64,000 nt of DNA, taken from Trematomus loennbergii. Its lineage: Eukaryota > Chordata > Actinopteri > Perciformes > Nototheniidae. The notes below the pieces were generated by a model that searched no databases, was not told the DNA's origin, and was given only the letters and a program-made list of their open reading frames with translations. Location: NCBI GenBank assembly GCA_012861695.1, contig JAAOOA010000484.1, forward strand, positions 5,001 to 69,000, in the 5' to 3' direction. The position numbers and the translations under genes are program-made. Position 1 is the stretch's first letter; every line of letters begins with the position of its first letter. Below, piece after piece: positions 58,357-64,000 of the stretch.

Positions 58357-59457
58357 ACCTAAGAGGGAGTAAACACTGGAAGGGGTCCCACAGACCCAAA
58401 CAGACACAAAGGTTAAAGGTCAGCATGTCATAATGTTAAAATGTGCTAAATATATACACTGCAAAAAAGAAAAGAGGAGTAAAAGTAGCTCACGACTTGT
58501 TTTATTTTTTGAAAGTAGCCCTCACCCTAAAAAAGGTTGGAGACCCCTGCTCTATATAGTGTAGGTCAGATGTAATAAACACAGATATATGACGAATGGA
58601 AAACAATTGTTCAAATGAAATGCATTTCAGAGTAACTACTTTAAGTCATCAGACACTTAGTGAATACAAACTGTTTGTTCCCTTCTGCTGCAGTACCCAG
58701 GAGTGGCCACTAGAGAGCAATTAGGCGACATTCAAAACAGCAAGAGTTCTGGAATGTAAAATACTATTTACTGCAGTGGAAGAGCATGTAGAAATATAGT
58801 TACCCAAGTACTGTGCTTGAGTACAGTTTTGATACACTTTTATTTGATGTTTTGATTTGTGTTTTTATTTCATAATACTTTATATACTCTGCTACATTTA
58901 TCTAACAGCTTAAGTTACTATAACACTTCAGATAATTAAAAGTGTACATGTTTAAAGAGTGCATTTAAAAAAAGTGGGATTTCCGCTCATTCTTTGAAAG
59001 GTGGAAGTTTCTGATAATAATGAGTTTGTATTATGTTGACAGGAACTAGTGTTGGTTTATCGGCATTAGGAGAGAAGGAACTCGTCTGAAATGAGAGAGG
59101 TGTGCCCTTTGAGTTCCTTATTCCCTTCGAGGTATCGCCATCATTATATGTTAGTGAGCAGCGAACTACCCTTCTGCCCTATGTCAATGCAGAAGGGTGT
59201 GTCCTGTGTTCAGCATTCAGGAAGTGAACCTGGACCATGAATACAAAATCAGATAATGAAATGTTTTATGTTAAAAATGTTAAGTAGGGGCCCTAAGCAT
59301 TTAGAAAGCACTACATTCTAACTTGTATATGTTGGGCAATTTGCACTATTAGCATATGGTGCTTTACTTAGCACTATTTGCATAATAAGGATAGGATTTC
59401 AACAATGGTTCGGACAAGGTAGTAGTGTTCATACTGTGATCACCCTCTGTATAATCA
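58357..59457. other. Non-coding stretch with degenerate receptor-gene fragments
   Basis: 58428-58540 repeats 5793-5905. 58980-59200 resembles the 5' flank of unit P1. 59212-59241 matches part of the Ig1 exon (CATTCAGGAAGTGAACCTGG). No complete exon. Confidence 0.55.
59212..59241 (+). pseudogene. Ig1 exon fragment, about 30 bp
   Basis: Exact match to the segment encoding FSIQEVNLDHE of the Ig1 exons at 14180 (+) and about 32880 (-). It follows degenerate SRCR-unit flank in plus orientation. Confidence 0.65.
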
Positions 59458-59751
59458 GGGATGCAAACTCATCAGGTATGAAAAAGGTGACAAGGATCCG
59501 AGCCCCCCGACCCCACGGGAATAACAGGATTTTAGCAGTCAGAACAAATAAAGCAGTTAATAATAACAGAAACGCCAAAGAGTCACATCTAATAGAAATA
59601 TATAAAAGCATTTATTTTAATTGTGTAGCAGTCAGTTTATAATTTTGGCAGCACTGTTGAGCATTTTGACAATGTATTTTCATGCCTCTGTGCAAGGCTT
59701 AGTCTTTATATCTGTATAGCCAGTGGTGTAAAGTAACTAAGTTCATAAAAC

Positions 59752-59909
59752 TGCAACAAACTGCGAACCTTCGGGGACAGAGCCTACAGTGTGGCAGCCC
59801 CCACCCTCTGGAACGCTCTCCCTGCGGAGATTCGCAACATCCCCACACTCGACGCCTTGGGTCCCTTGAAAGGCGCTATATAAAATAAAGCTATTATTAT
59901 TATTATTAT
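59752..59909 (+). mobile_element. Non-LTR retrotransposon 3' end
   Basis: Encodes FGDRAYSVAAPTLWNALPAE, the usual end of fish LINE RT ORFs, followed by GGCGCTATATAAA and a (TTA)n tail. 5' truncated. Confidence 0.7.
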
Positions 59910-60440
59910 AAACTCAAGTACTATACTTGGGTACAATTTTGAGATACTTGTACTTTACTTAAGTATTTCAATGTTTTGCTACTTCGTTCTTCTTCTCCTC
60001 TACAGTTCAGAGGTAAATGGTGTACTTTTACTCCACTACAGTTCAGAGGTACATGGTGTACTTTTCCTCCACTACAGTTCAGAGGTGAAAGGTGTACTTT
60101 TCCTCCACTACATGTATTTAATACCTTTAGTTACTTCACAGATGTGGATGAATGATGTGAAATATAATCAAGTGTTAAATCAGACTTTAGTTCTACCTGG
60201 AGTAAATCCACAAGCTACCCTGCAGTATACAAAGTCATTCAAACTAGCTGCACCTTTACCAGCTTTGAGAACACTTTCATGATCATTCATTATAAAACAT
60301 ATCATATTATTCTGAAATGGACCAATCTGCACAATGACTACTTTTACTGTCGCTACTTTCACTATATTTTGATGAGAATACTTTTCTACTTTTACTTGAG
60401 GAACATTTTTAATGCAGGACTTTGACTGTAACAGAGTATT

Positions 60441-60615
60441 CATACACTCTGGTACTTCTACTTTTACTCAAGTACAAGATCTGAGTACTTCTACTTTTAC
60501 TCAAGTACAAGACCTGAGTACTTCTACTTTTACTCTAGTACAGATCTGAGTACTTCTACTTTTACTCTAGTACAATATCTGAGTGCTTCTACTTTTACTC
60601 AAGTACAAGATATAT
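60441..60615. repeat. About 35-bp tandem repeat within a dispersed fish repeat
   Basis: Four to five copies of TACTTTTACTCAAGTACAAG plus TCTGAGTACTTC. Part of a longer repeat that starts GTGTAAAGTAACTAAG at about 59728. Confidence 0.85.
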
Positions 60616-61430
60616 ACTTATACCACCTCCGTTTATAGCCTATGAAAAAAACTATTGAAAACGAAGGCTAAAGCTAACGTTAGCAGATAGTGACAATGTA
60701 TGCTAGTTAGCTAGCTCAACAATTCATTAAATAATATTGCGACAGAAACACTTTTCAGTGCACATCACGCTCTGCTGCTCTGAACACCCCGTTCTAACCA
60801 GCGGTCCAGTCTGTGCCACAGTGACTCTGGACCGCACAGTTAATATTAACGAACGCACCGTAGGTAATGTAGCTGCTGAAGCTAGACCCTCATCCCGGAG
60901 CAGCAGAGCCTTATTATACATCCATGAGCAGAGCTGACAGGCAGGAAGACTTGTGCTCGCGCTTCATTATAATATATAAAAAAAGAACACCATGCGTGTC
61001 ATGATGGCACATATCAGCTCGCAGCCGCAGATTACTCCGGGTCCCAGACCCCCCCCATACCCCAAAAATATTTTTATTGCAGATCTACATGAATCACACA
61101 AACGACCTATTTTGGATTCAAAACGGCGAATTTCGCCGAAAGGTGACAAGTTTGCATCCCTGTGTGTGCTACACAGGACAAATGCTCGTATTATATTTAA
61201 AAGATTCAAAAGCTTTATTGTCATATGCACAATAGCTACAGCATTGCTGTTGGCAATGAAAAGATGAAACAGAATATAAAAAGTGTGTTTTGTACACACA
61301 TGCATTGACAATAATGAGAATTAGCAAGCTCCAGCATGATTCAAAATTTATCTACTCCATCCGATAAAAAGGGTCAGACTTTGAACGTCCTTGTCTACCA
61401 CCTTTGAGACTCTGCTGACTGTTGGACTCC
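60616..61430. other. Non-coding stretch downstream of gene E
   Basis: The 61200-61260 piece is a dispersed repeat also at 18925. No gene. Confidence 0.4.
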
Positions 61431-63484
61431 TCAAAGGTTCTGATACTCAGCCTCATGGTCTCCACTAACCACTTGTTCACTAACTGCAGGGAGTACAATT
61501 ACATAATCATCTTTGTGGTCACTGGAATCTCTTTGCTCTTCTTCTTCATTGCCCTTTCTGAATCCTACGTAAGCGTTTGCATAGACGTAGTCCTCGTCCT
61601 CCTCGTTGTTCTCGCTCATGGCTCTGACAGACACTGAAACACAAGCAGGAGATGTTTCATTAAGATCAGATTTAATTCTTTAAAACTCCTTCACCACATG
61701 CGTTGGATGACACTCTTTCCTGACATATAGATTTTATTTTTTTGCTTTGAATGTATTGACCTATATTGTCCACGTTCATGTACTTTGTTCCAAACAAAGG
61801 AATACAACTAATAATAATCATATTAAGAAATCTAACAGCCAGTGTTTATCTAATGTACTGAGTGTGTTGGTGAGCACATACTTTGAGTTTGGTTGAGGGC
61901 ACAGGGTCTCCTCTTACAGCTCAGGAAAATCCCCCCAGCACCAGTAGGATCACCAGGAGACCCACCCCACAAACGGCGAAGACCAGCACCTCAGAAACTA
62001 CCAGAGAAACACAGTCAGTCATTTCCAAACCGCGTTCTTAACCTGTTAAGCCCTGAGCCTGTTTTTCAGGTTTCAGGCTCGAAAATGACATGCCCAGAAC
62101 AAATGACTATAACTTCACTTCTAAAAGGGTTAAATTAATAATCTTTTCTCTCAAAGCAAGATTACATCTGTTAGTTGGATATAGAAGTGTCAGAATCAAT
62201 ATAGATGTTTCTGTGTCAGAGTCAATTCAGATGGAACATTGTAAAAAAAGGTAAATTCTCCGCCCAAAGAAAACCCATTACTTATAGTGAAAACCACCCT
62301 TGAATGATGGGATGGTAGACTAAAAGCTTTAGGAATCCAAACTACAACATATAATAAGTACCCTGTATCAAGATTGATGCAAAACAAGTGAAATATGACC
62401 TTTTTAGAGAGATTTATAAAAATTTAAATAATATGAAATCTCCGTTTTTTACATAAAAATGCAATGATGGATTATCAGTAATCCTTTCAAAGTGACACAG
62501 ACACATTGGATTAACCTTCAGCGGCGTTTTTTTTATTGGGTGTACTGGCATTATGAAAACTTAAATTGAAACAGAAATGTAGCTTCATTTAATATTATTA
62601 TATTATTCAAAGGTATTCCATTGTTATTTTAATGGGGTGTTTAAAATAACATCTCTGGTTTGAAAGACTGAACATCAAACTGAAGCAGAACTTGGTTGAA
62701 TAAAATCCAGATTTGAATTTGGCTTTTTATTGGGAACTATTGGATGGAATGCATTACATAACATGGTCCTGACACGGTGCATTGACTTTAAGAATACACC
62801 TAATATCCTCTCACCTGAACAGACCACACCAGCGTCCTCAGAGTGGTCACAGTTATGAGTCCCAAATCCTGGATGGGTACACTCAGTCACAGAACTTTCA
62901 CTTCCTGAACAGCCGACATCATCAAGCCAGATTGGTCCGGTCCCCTCACCATAGTGGGCTGAGTGAGGGGCCCTCAGCGCTGAACCACAGCCCAACTGTC
63001 TGCAGACGACCTGAGCATCGTCTAGATCCCAGTCATCATCACACACTGTTCCCCAGGTACTGCTGTGGTAGATCTCAACTCTTCCAGAGCAGTGATTGGA
63101 CCCAGAGCCAGCCAATCTGATCTGACCGTCTATAGGACACAAAAAATGGTTAAATTCTCAATGAATTTCCTGTACACTTAAGACCAAAAGGATTTAAGCA
63201 TCAGACCATAAAGCTGACTGACCTGCAGCAACTGAAGAGGTCAGGAGAAAAGAGACTATAAAGAGAAGAAACAGATTACATTCAGCAGGATAGAAAGTGC
63301 AGAAACCAAAGTTCTACTTGTTCCTGATTTAGATTCCTTTAGACTGAGAACTGAAACATGTGTTTTAAGAGTTGGCCTGTCTATAACAAACAATAAATCT
63401 GCTATGCATGCAAAGGAAATGGAATATTATATTGATCTTACCAATGACCAAACGGTGCAGGTTTCTCTGCTGTTTGCTCCCCAT
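61431..63484 (-). CDS. SRCR transmembrane receptor (gene E), no Ig domains; one apparent frameshift
   Basis: Exons: 63484-63442 ([14 protein letters not shown]), 63255-63223 ([11 protein letters not shown]), 63129-62815 (SRCR, eight cysteines, open), 61997-61882 (transmembrane: [19 protein letters not shown]), 61633-61431 (tail, 67 codons plus stop). All junctions are GT-AG. In the transmembrane exon a run of six Gs is one short of what the frame needs (116 bp), giving an early stop. This may be true decay or a homopolymer error. The tail is acidic with DYVYANAY and DDYVIVL tyrosine contexts. Ig exons are absent between SRCR and TM. A single-domain SRCR receptor is predicted. Confidence 0.7.
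62042..62470. mobile_element. TTAA element fragment related to 15898-16977
   Basis: Begins after TTAA (62038-62041) with CCTGTTAAGCCC and matches, inverted, the right part of the 15.9-17.0 kb element. Its other end is lost. Lies in the intron before the TM exon of gene E. Confidence 0.75.
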
Positions 63485-63700
63485 GGCTGACTCTAAACAT
63501 CTCTTAGTGAGGGAACAGGCAGAAGGACACATAACTAAAAACACTGTTAGGAGACTTCCTCCTTTTGGCACATTTAATTATACGGTGATTATCCTATTCA
63601 CTGAAGAAAATTAGAGGAACACAAACGTCAGCATTTCAAAACCAACTCTTTGTGTTTTAACACTGGTTAAGACATAACCACCTTGTTCCTTCTCTGTCTT
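63485..63700. other. 5' flank of gene E
   Basis: Closely similar to 50802-51010 upstream of unit F; the similarity stops at the repeat boundary at 63701. Confidence 0.6.
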
Positions 63701-64000
63701 AGGTGCCTTACAAATAATGGACGTCCACTCTCGGGAGCGTCGGAGTGGTGCGGTCACCCTAAGTGACAGACCTAAAGTATCCGGGATTCAGGCACCTTCC
63801 CTGGCTTGTACATTTTTGGTGATGCACCCTGGAGGTATCAGACTATTTTAAACAACTTTCCCCCACCTTTCAAACACTTATTCCGGGGTTTTAGTCAGTC
63901 ATTTTGCACAATATCGTTTAACATTGAGGCTCTCCTGAAAATGCACATATTCTGTGCATTTTCAGGAGAGCGTCAATGTTAAATGATATCGTGCAAAATG
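63701..64000. repeat. Satellite repeat with palindrome 3, cut by the window end
   Basis: Inverted relative of 58050-58356. The palindrome at about 63889-64000 has arms GTCATTTTGCACAATATC... and ...GATATCGTGCAAAATG. Confidence 0.9.

Larger units (their letters stand above)
59458..61160. mobile_element. Possible inverted-repeat element hosting nested repeats
   Basis: CAGGGATGCAAACTC at the left and AGTTTGCATCCCTG at the right form inverted ends, and AAGGTGACAAG also lies inside both. No convincing target duplication. Contains the two nested repeats listed next. Confidence 0.4.

Overview
The window looks like nuclear DNA of a ray-finned (teleost) fish. It has intron-split genes with GT-AG junctions, long CA/GT microsatellites, many minisatellites, and a dense mixture of fish-type mobile elements (hAT, TTAA-target, PIF/Harbinger-like, Gypsy, non-LTR, tyrosine-recombinase). 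No bacterial operons, rRNA or tRNA genes were seen. All calls come from reading the sequence; no database search was run. LAYOUT: 1-4.9 kb is non-coding, with minisatellites and a small PIF/Harbinger-like element. 4.9-5.6 kb (+) holds a signal peptide plus one SRCR (scavenger receptor cysteine-rich) domain. 6.5-9.9 kb is a young, internally deleted Gypsy retrotransposon on the minus strand. 10.4-18.7 kb (+) is a broken receptor gene (signal, SRCR, Ig, Ig, transmembrane, tail) riddled with transposons. 22.1-23.9 kb (-) is a two-exon small heat shock protein gene. 24-29.5 kb is repeats only. 29.6-33.9 kb (-) is an open six-exon receptor gene with the order SRCR-Ig-Ig-TM-tail; it is the inverted duplicate of the 10.4-18.7 kb gene. 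34-51 kb (-) is an array of seven further SRCR units, several broken, separated by a duplicated 3.1-3.3 kb inverted-repeat element and a non-LTR fragment. 52-54.4 kb holds a DIRS-like Gag fragment (+) and a decayed C2H2/tyrosine-recombinase gene (-). 54.4-58.3 kb is satellite DNA with long palindromes. 58.4-61.4 kb is repeats. 61.4-63.5 kb (-) is another SRCR receptor gene (signal, SRCR, TM, tail, no Ig). HOW IT FITS TOGETHER: eleven SRCR exons are present. All are group-B type: eight cysteines, one exon, phase 1 at both ends. The products are predicted to be secreted or single-pass membrane proteins of the scavenger-receptor/immune-receptor kind, with cytoplasmic tails carrying tyrosines in YxN contexts. 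The cluster has grown by inverted duplication around the heat shock gene, by a tandem duplication of about 6.7 kb, and by small unit duplications. Many copies carry one-base indels and look like pseudogenes, although some homopolymer indels could be assembly errors. Comparing the two inverted arms shows empty sites for four transposon insertions, which dates those insertions after the duplication.
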